Shown here: in pieces, positions 31,570 to 39,973 of the stretch
Layout: the number at the start of each line of letters is the position of its first letter
Position numbering within the stretch: position 1 is the stretch's first letter
Source of the DNA: Akkermansiaceae bacterium
Lineage (GTDB): Bacteria > Verrucomicrobiota > Verrucomicrobiia > Verrucomicrobiales > Akkermansiaceae
Direction of reading: 5' to 3'
NCBI GenBank assembly: GCA_030725745.1
Contig: JANRFH010000030.1
Coordinates: 22,692 to 86,691, forward strand
Length of the DNA: 64,000 nt
The notes under the pieces: generated by a model
What the model was told of the DNA's origin: nothing
The model's database searches: none
Seen by the model: the letters and a program-made list of their open reading frames with translations, nothing else
Made by a program: the position numbers and the translations under genes

Positions 31570-32136
31570 TCACCCGCCGAATGGTCCCTTTTCCGGAACC
31601 TCGATCGTATCTTTAGGCTCGACCAAAATCTGTTTTGCTTCGTGATCTCTGAGATCGTAGGTAGACATTCTGCCTTCTCTATATAGTCGCACCCTCTTCA
31701 TTGAACCGAACTCGTCGGCACCACCTGCCGCCTGTATCGCCTGATAAATCGTAAGATGCTGCTGCCAAGAGACAGCACCCGTTTTACGGACATGCCCGCC
31801 TACAAATACCGTTTGATCCTTAGGGTCGCCCATCTCCCTATTATCAATGACCTGAATCGTAGGGTTTTGGTAAATCTCTGCAGCTTTATAGGCGTTTTCT
31901 ACAGTAGTGGCAAAAGTTTCAGCCTTCAATCCACCTGCTCTTAGTTTTCCAATAAATGGCATATTCACCATTCCGTCCTCAGAGACAGGATAGATCGAGT
32001 CGATCTTTCCTTTTTCCTCCAGTGCAACTCCGAGAATATTGATTTTGACTGAAGTCCCAGGCTCGATTTCAGCAAGCGAGGGGGAAACGAGAAAAATTAA
32101 GAATAGAAAAGCGGTTACTAGGGATCGTGGCGCCAT
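31570..32136 (-). CDS. Polysaccharide biosynthesis/export (OPX/Wza-like) short protein, paralogue 1
   Basis: EPGTSVKINILGVALEEKGKIDSIYPVSEDGMVNMPFIGKLRAGGL; YQAIQAAGGADEFGSMKRVRLYREG; start trimmed to 32136. Confidence 0.85.
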   Translation of the reverse strand: MAPRSLVTAFLFLIFLVSPSLAEIEPGTSVKINILGVALEEKGKIDSIYPVSEDGMVNMPFIGKLRAGGLKAETFATTVENAYKAAEIYQNPTIQVIDNREMGDPKDQTVFVGGHVRKTGAVSWQQHLTIYQAIQAAGGADEFGSMKRVRLYREGRMSTYDLRDHEAKQILVEPKDTIEVPEKGPFGG

Positions 32137-32246
32137 GATATTTGAATATTTTAGTTTATCGGATCTAAAGCTCAAGTCGCACAGTGGAAATTCATTTTAT
32201 ACTGGCGGCTCACACCACGGTATAGCTCGGATGGATGGCTAAAACC

Positions 32247-32843
32247 TTACTGTCCGAACCAGTTCTTTTGCGGAACTTCAATGGTATCGTTTGGCTCCAT
32301 GGGAACTCTCATGAACTGTGGATTGGTCAAGTCGTAAGTCTGCATCCTACCATTCCTGTAGAGTTTTACCCTCTTCAAGCTTCCGAACTCCGTTGCTCCG
32401 CCAGCAGACTGAACCGCTTGGTAAATGGTAAGGTTCTTTTGCCAATTAACGGGGCCAGTTCGACGAACTTGACCACCTACGTGAATCATCTGCTCCTTCA
32501 CTCCTGCACCGCCCCTAGTGTCAATGACTTGAATAGTCGGAGTCGTATAAATTTCTGCAGCCTTGTATCTGCTCTGAATCGAAGCAGCCAAGTTTTCTGG
32601 ATTCATCCCAGCGGCGCGCACTGATCCAATATACGGCATGTTGATGTTGCCGCCTTCGCTAACAGGGTAGAGTCCATCGATTGAGCCTTTTTCACTGGTA
32701 GGAACACCCATGATTGTGATCTGAACCGATGTGCCTGATTCGATTTGAGACATGGCCGGTGAAATGGCAAATGATAAGCCAATTAGTGCTGCTAGGAGAT
32801 TCTTGAGTTTCATGATATGATAAGTGATGAATTCTATTATCAA
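32247..32843 (-). CDS. Polysaccharide biosynthesis/export (OPX/Wza-like) short protein, paralogue 2
   Basis: ESGTSVQITIMGVPTSEKGSIDGLYPVSEGGNINMPYIGSVRAAGM; YQAVQSAGGATEFGSLKRVKLYRNG. Confidence 0.85.
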   Translation of the reverse strand: MIIEFITYHIMKLKNLLAALIGLSFAISPAMSQIESGTSVQITIMGVPTSEKGSIDGLYPVSEGGNINMPYIGSVRAAGMNPENLAASIQSRYKAAEIYTTPTIQVIDTRGGAGVKEQMIHVGGQVRRTGPVNWQKNLTIYQAVQSAGGATEFGSLKRVKLYRNGRMQTYDLTNPQFMRVPMEPNDTIEVPQKNWFGQ

Positions 32844-32872
32844 CTATAAGACATGCTAGTTTATGAGTTGTC

Positions 32873-35023
32873 TCAATACAAGTCAGATTCTTTGGAGGAA
32901 TCTGCAGTAACTGCTTTTTCAGGCGATGAATTACCCGAGAGGCCTACTGGTGGGCCTATCTGAGATTCGGCAGGAGCGTAATAGGTGTAATAACTGGTGT
33001 AATACTGATACTGGCTGTCACTCCTCACATCGACGTTGTTCAAGACAACACCGATGACATGACCACCCACATTTTCGACCGCCTGCTTAACCCTGAGGAG
33101 CATATTACGCGGAAGTTTGCGGTGCTGGACAACGATCATCGTGAGATCAACCTCACTAGCCAAAACGGAAGCATCACTTACACCAAGAATTGGAGGGCTA
33201 TCGACTAATACGAGATCGAAGCGCTTTTTTACGTCCTGGATGAGTTCAGACATCCGGCGTGAATTCAGAATACCAGCAGCATCTGCTGGCAGGATACCAG
33301 ACGGCATGAAGTAAAGATTATCGACAGGGGTCTGAAGAATGACATCTTCCAACATGAGTTCCGTTGTTAGGAAATTTGTGAGACCCGCCGAGTTATTGAT
33401 GTCGAAGAAAGTGTGAAGCCGTGGACGCCTGAGGTCGGCGTCGATCATTAGCGTGGTGTATCCACCTTGGGCGCAGATGTAAGCCAGATTGACCAAAGTG
33501 GTGGACTTGCCTTCTCCTGCTCCACCAGAAACCACCGTGATTGCGTTGTCTTCAGGGTTTTTGCGGTTGAATTCGATGTTCGTGCGCAGAATTCGGTAGG
33601 CCTCTGCATCCGGGCTCATTCCATTCTGCTTGTGTAGGACACCGACGTCTTTAGGAATAACCGCCAGAACTGGAACTTGAAGATATCGCTCGACATCTTC
33701 GAGGGACTTCACGGATGTATCGAGATATTCTAGGAAGAAGGCGATTCCGACCCCGAATACGAGACCAACCACCGCTCCAAGAACGAGATTAAGTGTCACG
33801 TTCGGGCTCACAGGATTGTCTGAAATTACAGGATCATCATGAACCACGATCGATTCTTCCGAAATATCACCATCAATCTCAGCACTGATAAGCTTGAGCT
33901 TCATGCGCTCCAGAAGACCTTTCTCCGTCTCAAAGTCTCTCTCTGCGTCTTGGTAGTCTTGGTTATCGATATTTTCCTCGACCGCATCTTTCTTTGCTTC
34001 GTCTTTCTTAATCTCCGCTTTTCCTAGGCGATCTTTTGCCAGATCTAGCTGTCCCTGAAGCCTAGTGCGTAGGTTCACGACACCTTCGTTGAGCTGATCT
34101 TTCATGGTTTCGAGGATTCGTTCCTGGGAGAGGATTGTCGGATGCTTGTTCCCCAGCCCATTCGCTTTCAATCCTTCGATGTCTCTCTCGACAGACTGGT
34201 ATTGAGGATAAAGCGTTCTGATAACGTTATCAGGCAAGTCCAAGCCTGATGCGTAGATTAGCAATTGCTCGCTATCATAGCTGAGCAGACTTTGAATCTG
34301 GGATTCAAGCAGCATTTTCTCGTTCTCAAGTTTGGTGTATTCGCTCAGAGAGTTATCAGCATTCCGATCAACCTCCAGATATCGACGTGTTCCGTCTCCG
34401 CTGTATACGATATCTTTTGTTCTGCTGATGGTAGTAAGTACTTTCCTGCGTTCCTCGACCTTATCCTCTTGCTCCCTAACTGCCTTTTTCAGTTCATTAA
34501 TTCCTTTGTCCAGATTCTTGTCTTCGAGTTCCGACCTATACTCCTTGTAGGCCTTGGCAACTTCGGCAGTGATGTCACGTGCGTCCTCTTTATTCGTGTG
34601 TCGAACTCTAATCGAAATGAGATCTGTTCCTCGAATATTTTGCGTACCAACAATTTCCTTGAGGATGTTCAGTGCCGTTTCCCGGTCTACGCCCCATTTA
34701 TTCGTTAAGTCTAGGGCGTCGATGACTTTTGCCAAAGAGTTACGGCTCTTAATTTTCTCGAATTCTGTCCCGAAAAAGTTTGCCGTCATTTGCGAGGAGT
34801 TACTACCCATCATTCCAGACAGCGGCTCTATGGTTCTCCCTCTGGGCTTCACTTCGATAGTTGCGGAACTCTCATACTTTTTGGGCATCACATACGTAAT
34901 GACCGAGGCAGTCATGAACACTAACAACAACGTCAGAAGGATGACACCATAACGATTCTTTACTACCTGCCAGTAGTCGACTGCGTGAAGCGAGGCTTCG
35001 TTTTGTTGTTGAGAAGGATTCAT
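32873..35023 (-). CDS. Wzc-like polysaccharide co-polymerase / tyrosine autokinase
   Basis: Wzz domain, SGGAGEGKSTTLVNLA Walker A, LMIDADLRRPRLH, LVLVDSPPILGVSDA, C-terminal Tyr cluster YQYYTSYYTYY; start trimmed to MNPSQQQNE at 35023 because the ORF-track start lies inside a terminator. Confidence 0.93.
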   Translation of the reverse strand: MNPSQQQNEASLHAVDYWQVVKNRYGVILLTLLLVFMTASVITYVMPKKYESSATIEVKPRGRTIEPLSGMMGSNSSQMTANFFGTEFEKIKSRNSLAKVIDALDLTNKWGVDRETALNILKEIVGTQNIRGTDLISIRVRHTNKEDARDITAEVAKAYKEYRSELEDKNLDKGINELKKAVREQEDKVEERRKVLTTISRTKDIVYSGDGTRRYLEVDRNADNSLSEYTKLENEKMLLESQIQSLLSYDSEQLLIYASGLDLPDNVIRTLYPQYQSVERDIEGLKANGLGNKHPTILSQERILETMKDQLNEGVVNLRTRLQGQLDLAKDRLGKAEIKKDEAKKDAVEENIDNQDYQDAERDFETEKGLLERMKLKLISAEIDGDISEESIVVHDDPVISDNPVSPNVTLNLVLGAVVGLVFGVGIAFFLEYLDTSVKSLEDVERYLQVPVLAVIPKDVGVLHKQNGMSPDAEAYRILRTNIEFNRKNPEDNAITVVSGGAGEGKSTTLVNLAYICAQGGYTTLMIDADLRRPRLHTFFDINNSAGLTNFLTTELMLEDVILQTPVDNLYFMPSGILPADAAGILNSRRMSELIQDVKKRFDLVLVDSPPILGVSDASVLASEVDLTMIVVQHRKLPRNMLLRVKQAVENVGGHVIGVVLNNVDVRSDSQYQYYTSYYTYYAPAESQIGPPVGLSGNSSPEKAVTADSSKESDLY

Positions 35024-35061
35024 CTGGGATTGCTTGACATTTTTGAAGATACTATACCAAG

Positions 35062-35095
35062 AAAAAACTCCCGCAATGCAAAACATTGCGGGAGA
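35062..35095 (-). terminator. Strong terminator between the beta-barrel gene and the wzc-like gene
   Basis: Perfect 11-bp stem CTCCCGCAATG-CAAAA-CATTGCGGGAG; T-run on minus strand. Confidence 0.88.
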
Positions 35096-35144
35096 TGTAA
35101 CAAATATGTAAATCGCGGCTTGATTCTGCGATATGCCTAAAGGA

Positions 35145-36368
35145 TCAGAATTCCGCTTGGATTCCTACACTGATACGGTTCCGATCATAGTCACGTCCTC
35201 GAACATCTGAAGTAGAATCGGTGAAATTGTAAGAAACACTACCCGTGAGATTGTCAGTGAATCGAAGCGACGCACCAAGATAAGCATTGATAAGTGTCTC
35301 ATCTGGGCTGCCAGGAGTTCCTACACCAGATACTTGTGTTCCACTTCCGAAGGAGGACGAAATTACGTCAACTCCACCAAAAAATCCGAGGAACTTTGAC
35401 ACCGTATAATCTCCTGACAGTCCAACGCGAAGAGTGAGCTTATCAGAGTATTCTGCCAAGCCAGTTCCTGATTGAACAACCGTGTCATAATCTTCCATTC
35501 CCAAACGAGCGAACGCTCTCACACCGAATTGGGTATTAATTCTCGAACGAAGAGCGATTTCTAGATATGGGTTGGTTGTATCACTGCGTCCTGGGCCATC
35601 CACTTCACGGAACTGCGCGCCAACATTTGCAACTAAGATGGTTGTTGGGCTAAAGCGATGTTCAATACCGACAAGGAAATACTGGTTTGTCGAGTCAGAG
35701 GCGAGACCGTCACCAGAAGTTTCGGAATAGCGATAAGATGCGGTAAGAACCGATTGCGGGCTAAGCTGGTAACGGAACTGGTTGTAAGCAGTCCAAGTGC
35801 TTCGATCCGAGTTGGCGGCATTATCGTAAAGGAGGCCGCCGATGTTAAATCCAGTGTAGGTGGCAAAACGCTCCGACCAGCGATAGCCTACTGAATTATC
35901 TGTCTGCCAGTAGAGGTATTCGCCGTTCTGGCGATTGGAAGCAAAACCATATGAATAATCTGGTTCAAGCTCATATGAAACGAAGTTCCGAGAAGTGAAG
36001 CGAAGGCGCTCGTTGAAGCGATGTGCAAGATTCACTGCGAGTCTTGAGTTTGAGTAGGTGTCGTCAGAATTTGCACCGGCGGGCGCATCAAAGTAGTATA
36101 CAAGACCTAATCTTGCATAGACATCCCATGTCGTCTGGGGGGTGACCGAAACAAAACTAACCCCTACGAATGGACTGATGGAAACCGTTTCGTCTCCGTC
36201 ATTCAGTCCACCAGGCGATGTGTTATCGTCATAAGTGAGGGTTGCTCCTACACTCCACTTGATCGGAATATTTTCATCCGTATCGTTAGGAACATAGTAT
36301 AATCCACCAGCGTGAACTGTTGTAAATGATGCGGCTAAAGCTAAGCCTGTGGCAAGTTTGCTTGTCAT
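35145..36368 (-). CDS. Outer-membrane beta-barrel protein associated with the EPS locus
   Basis: Signal peptide; repeated amphipathic strands; ends in aromatic-rich strand ISVGIQAEF. Confidence 0.8.
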   Translation of the reverse strand: MTSKLATGLALAASFTTVHAGGLYYVPNDTDENIPIKWSVGATLTYDDNTSPGGLNDGDETVSISPFVGVSFVSVTPQTTWDVYARLGLVYYFDAPAGANSDDTYSNSRLAVNLAHRFNERLRFTSRNFVSYELEPDYSYGFASNRQNGEYLYWQTDNSVGYRWSERFATYTGFNIGGLLYDNAANSDRSTWTAYNQFRYQLSPQSVLTASYRYSETSGDGLASDSTNQYFLVGIEHRFSPTTILVANVGAQFREVDGPGRSDTTNPYLEIALRSRINTQFGVRAFARLGMEDYDTVVQSGTGLAEYSDKLTLRVGLSGDYTVSKFLGFFGGVDVISSSFGSGTQVSGVGTPGSPDETLINAYLGASLRFTDNLTGSVSYNFTDSTSDVRGRDYDRNRISVGIQAEF

Positions 36369-36428
36369 GATTGAGGTGGGTGTGGGTGACTGGGTTTGTA
36401 GATTTTGAAATGATTCGCTAAGTAATGT

Positions 36429-36953
36429 TCAGTTGTTGCTATTCGTATTGGGGTCGGTAACAGGCCCGTTTTCGATAATAGGTGGAACGATGCATGGTGA
36501 ATCTGGATTAACAATCCCGTTTCCACCGTCCATACCATCGATAGGAGCTTCTGGGCCTATTCCGGGAAAGTTTAGGGGATTGTTTAGCCCAGGATTGCTA
36601 TTTTGAACGGAAGTTGCCGCAGATTCAATGAATGGAAGATCGCCCTCAGATGCAACGGTGCTCACGCAATCCACAATGAGTTGCAGCTTTTCAGGTGCAG
36701 CATTGCCTGCGGCCTCAACGATATCTCCAAAAGCTTGATCCTCTGCTTCAGAAGCAGCGATAGCAGCCTTCACGATTTCACAAACGCAGTTTGGACTCTC
36801 GGAAACTTTTTCATCGACGATTTCGGGCAAGTTGGCGTCTTCAGCTGAAGCAGCAGCAGTTACAGATGCTGCAACATCTTCGCAGTTTTGTCCCTGAACA
36901 AGCGCTGAGCCTAAAATGCCGTATGCTGCTAGGAGGATTATTGATTTTTTCAT
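36429..36953 (-). CDS. Exported Ala-rich protein with repeated Cys-containing helical module
   Basis: Signal peptide; NCEDVAASVTAAASA / NCVCEIVKAAIAASEA / IVDCVSTVASEG; Pro/Asn-rich tail. Confidence 0.65.
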   Translation of the reverse strand: MKKSIILLAAYGILGSALVQGQNCEDVAASVTAAASAEDANLPEIVDEKVSESPNCVCEIVKAAIAASEAEDQAFGDIVEAAGNAAPEKLQLIVDCVSTVASEGDLPFIESAATSVQNSNPGLNNPLNFPGIGPEAPIDGMDGGNGIVNPDSPCIVPPIIENGPVTDPNTNSNN

Positions 36954-36987
36954 AATTTGGTTTTGTGAAGTGAGAATCTGAATTTGG

Positions 36988-37058
36988 AGCGGGCAGCGGG
37001 AATCGAACCCGCATGTCTAACTTGGAAGGATAGCGCTTTACCACTAAGCTATGCCCGC
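36988..37058 (-). tRNA. tRNA-Gly (UCC anticodon)
   Basis: Minus strand GCGGGCATAGCTTAGTGGTAAAGCGCTATCCTTCCAAGTTAGACATGCGGGTTCGATTCCCGCTGCCCGCT folds as cloverleaf with CTTCCAA anticodon loop. Confidence 0.93.
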
Positions 37059-37205
37059 CTAGTTGGTCTAGTTATCTCTCACTAGTAGGGGGTCGCGCAA
37101 GCATTTTTTTTGGGATTATTTCCATTCAACTTTGTTTTCCGCTCAAAATTCAGGTCTGAATAGTTCCAGTGCAAAGGTGCACCTCGATCTGAAAAATTTG
37201 CCCAT

Positions 37206-37958
37206 TCACAAGCCTCCAAGACGATTAATAAACGAAAATTCGAGTTTAAACTGATCTCCAAGTGTTTCCCCAAGTCTTTCTACCCCAAAAGTTTCCGTCG
37301 CGTAGTGGCCTGCATAAATCAAATTCATGCCGCGTTCCTCGGCTTCCACGAAGCTCCAGTGTGGCCCTTCTCCAGTTACGAAGGCATCCACGCCCAAGCC
37401 CATTATTCTAGTCACTTCAGAACCAGCGCCTCCAGTCACGACAGCCACCCTCCCAACTTCCTCAGTTCCACCAGGACAAAGAATGGTTTTACGTCCGACT
37501 GCTGATTCGACAGCAGCAACCAACTCTTCACGACTTTTGCCCCATTCGCCAGTTATGGCAGTTGCCCAGCCATCTTTTTCAAGCGCCGGAGAAATATTGA
37601 ACAGCCCGATTTTTTGGGCGAGCAGAACGTTATTTCCCATGATTGGATGGAAATCCAAGGGCAGATGACATGAGTAAATCGCCAGATCACCGTTGATGGC
37701 TGCCTTGATCTTGCGATAAAATACATCCGTTAACGGCTGTGCCCCTTGCCAGAACATGCCGTGATGCACGAGTAGCAACCCTCCCTTCTTTGCCGCCTCC
37801 TCCACCACCGCCAGCGAAGCATCCACCGCTGAATGGATAAAATCCACATTACCGCTGTTTTCTAGCTGGAGTCCATTCATCGCCCCCGGATAGTCCTTGA
37901 TTTCGGAAATCCTGAGTTTCGCATCCAGATATTCCACGATTTCCTTTAGATTCGCCAT
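37206..37958 (-). CDS. Nif3-like dinuclear metal centre protein (YbgI/DUF34 family)
   Basis: MANLKEIVEYLDAKL...GAMNGLQLENSG; LLLVHHGMFW; VTGEGPHWSFVEAEERGMNLIYAGHYATE; start trimmed to 37958. Confidence 0.9.
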   Translation of the reverse strand: MANLKEIVEYLDAKLRISEIKDYPGAMNGLQLENSGNVDFIHSAVDASLAVVEEAAKKGGLLLVHHGMFWQGAQPLTDVFYRKIKAAINGDLAIYSCHLPLDFHPIMGNNVLLAQKIGLFNISPALEKDGWATAITGEWGKSREELVAAVESAVGRKTILCPGGTEEVGRVAVVTGGAGSEVTRIMGLGVDAFVTGEGPHWSFVEAEERGMNLIYAGHYATETFGVERLGETLGDQFKLEFSFINRLGGL

Positions 37959-37966
37959 GCCACTTG

Positions 37967-38764
37967 CTAATCGTTTCGGCTCCATAATACAACGCCTTCG
38001 GCAAAATTCACTTCCAGTCCGTCGATAAAATCCCGGAGATCTCCCGGCAACTCCGCCTCCCACGAAACGATTTCCCCTCCCCATGGAATGGAGAGCTTCG
38101 CCGCATGCAGGGCGTGTCTCGGCAAAACCAGTTTTTCTGCCAGATCCGGATTCCACCCGCGCTCCATCCAATCCAAATACCCGCTGCCATCATCCGAATA
38201 CAACTTGTCCCCAGCAATCGGATGACCGGCGTGCGCCAAATGAACGCGGATCTGGTGCATCCTTCCCGTTTCAGGAAAACACCTCACTAAGGAATACCTG
38301 TCTTCTCCACGCAGGAACCTTTTCTCCACCCTGAAAGACGTCGAGCAATCCTTTCCTCGCGAATCCACGACTTGCCTCACCCAGATTCTGCTCTCACAGA
38401 TTTCCCCGGCGCGACAGATCGGCTCATTGCAGATCCATTCATCCAGTTCCGGCCATCCTGAGACAATAGCCAAATACTCTTTCTCAGCTTCCCGACGCTC
38501 AAAAATCATGCCAAGCTCTCTAGCTGCCGCCGTATGTTTCGCCACTAAAACTACGCCGCTCGTCTCACGATCCAACCGGGTGATAATCCCTAGACACGCA
38601 CCGTTCTCAATCTCGTAAGAATAAAGGCTTTCCAGCCCCCCAAGCAAAGTCGGCTCCGGTTTATTATTCGCCGGATGGACGATCAATGGAGCGGGCTTAT
38701 CCACCACGACCCAATCGTCCGTTTCGTCAACGACACGGAAATTGGGGACGACCTGAAGACTCAT
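37967..38764 (-). CDS. RluA-family pseudouridine synthase
   Basis: VVDKPAPLIVHPA; ITRLDRETSGVVLVAKH; GRMHQIRVHLAHAGHPIAGDKLY. Confidence 0.93.
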   Translation of the reverse strand: MSLQVVPNFRVVDETDDWVVVDKPAPLIVHPANNKPEPTLLGGLESLYSYEIENGACLGIITRLDRETSGVVLVAKHTAAARELGMIFERREAEKEYLAIVSGWPELDEWICNEPICRAGEICESRIWVRQVVDSRGKDCSTSFRVEKRFLRGEDRYSLVRCFPETGRMHQIRVHLAHAGHPIAGDKLYSDDGSGYLDWMERGWNPDLAEKLVLPRHALHAAKLSIPWGGEIVSWEAELPGDLRDFIDGLEVNFAEGVVLWSRND

Positions 38765-38794
38765 ATCTAGGGCGCAGGATAGGGCGTTTTACAA

Positions 38795-38840
38795 AAAAAG
38801 CACGCCGGAAGCCCACACTATTGTGGACTTCCGGCGTTGA
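38795..38840 (-). terminator. Terminator downstream of the small ORF at 38887-38991
   Basis: Minus strand CGCCGGAAGTCCACAATAGTGTGGGCTTCCGGCGTGCTTTTTTT. Confidence 0.85.
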
Positions 38841-38886
38841 TCAAATTGCTAGCCCCAGAGGCAGCGGGGACTCAACCCCGTGCTTA

Positions 38887-38991
38887 CTAGGACTTGTAGC
38901 GGAGACGCTTTTTATGGCGATTCTGCTTCATGCGCTTCTTGCGCTTGTGCTTGTTGATCTTTGTCTTACGACGTTTTTTAATAGATCCCAT
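38887..38991 (-). CDS. 34-aa basic protein, AURKAIP1/COX24-domain (mS38-like) family
   Basis: MGSIKKRRKTKINKHKRKKRMKQNRHKKRLRYKS*, translated by hand; below the 60-aa ORF-track cut-off. Confidence 0.8.
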   Translation of the reverse strand: MGSIKKRRKTKINKHKRKKRMKQNRHKKRLRYKS

Positions 38992-39025
38992 GGTAGTATT
39001 CGGGGTTGTGGTTCAAGGAAAATGG

Positions 39026-39901
39026 TTAGGGGACGAGTTTGTTGAGCGGATACTCGATGATGCCTTCCGCCCCAAGAGCTTTGAGGTCGGGGATCATGTC
39101 CCGAACGAGGATCTCGTCAATCACGGTTTCAACGGCGACCCAGCCCGTCTCTGAAAGATGCGATACGGTGGGTCGGCGTAGTGACGGTAGTTTTTCGAGA
39201 AGTTCACTCAGTCGCTCTTCAGGCAGGTTCATTTTGAGACCCACCTTGTCGCGGGCGAAGAGCGCGGCTTTCAGGAGCATGGAAATACGCTCCATTTTTT
39301 CCCGCTTCCACTCGTCCGCAGCTGCGCCGGGACTCGAATAGAAGTGAGGAAATGAGGTGAGGAGCGTATCAACGATGCGGAGGCGGTTGGCCTTCAGGGA
39401 CGATCCGGTTTCCGTGACGTCTACGATAGCATCGACCAGATCCGGCACTTTCACTTCGGTCGCTCCCCAGGAAAATTCCACTTCAGCCTTGATGCCGAGT
39501 TTATCGAGATATCGCTGAGTGATACCGACACCCTCGGTAGCAATACGTTTCCCTTCAAGATCCTGTGGCGTCTTGATCGGTGAGTTTTCCGGCACGACAA
39601 GCACCCAACGAGTAGGGTTCACGGAAGCTCTGGAATAAGGCAACTCAGCGAAATCAACTAAATCGGGACCACCTTCCGTGGCCCAATCAAGCCCGGTGAT
39701 CCCGCAGTCGATGAAACCTTGCGCCAGATAGCGGCCGATTTCCTGCGCACGGATCAGGTATATATCCAGCTCAGGATCATTTGAAGTAGGCCGTAAGCCC
39801 CTTGATGAAACATAGATCTCATACCCAGCCTTGCGAAAAAGCTCGATGGTCGGCGCTTCGAGGCTGCCTTTCGGGATGGCGATCTTGAGAGTATTGGACA
39901 T
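39026..39901 (-). CDS. hisG: ATP phosphoribosyltransferase
   Basis: LKIAIPKGSLEAPTIELFRKAGYEI; DCGITGLDW; KRIATEGVGITQRYLDKLGI; DAIVDVTETGSSLKANRLRIVDTLL. Confidence 0.94.
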   Translation of the reverse strand: MSNTLKIAIPKGSLEAPTIELFRKAGYEIYVSSRGLRPTSNDPELDIYLIRAQEIGRYLAQGFIDCGITGLDWATEGGPDLVDFAELPYSRASVNPTRWVLVVPENSPIKTPQDLEGKRIATEGVGITQRYLDKLGIKAEVEFSWGATEVKVPDLVDAIVDVTETGSSLKANRLRIVDTLLTSFPHFYSSPGAAADEWKREKMERISMLLKAALFARDKVGLKMNLPEERLSELLEKLPSLRRPTVSHLSETGWVAVETVIDEILVRDMIPDLKALGAEGIIEYPLNKLVP

Positions 39902-39973
39902 GGGATAGGAAAAGCCTGCGCGAACGCGGGGGGCGGTGTTTTAGCCGCGAACTCCCCGGAATCAAGCCAAGTT

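Noticed and set aside
38842-38886. tRNA T-arm-like hairpin CGGGGTTGAGTCCCCG after the COX24-like ORF
   Set aside because: Six-nt loop lacking the TTCRANY pattern and no cloverleaf; more likely a 3'-end RNA structure.
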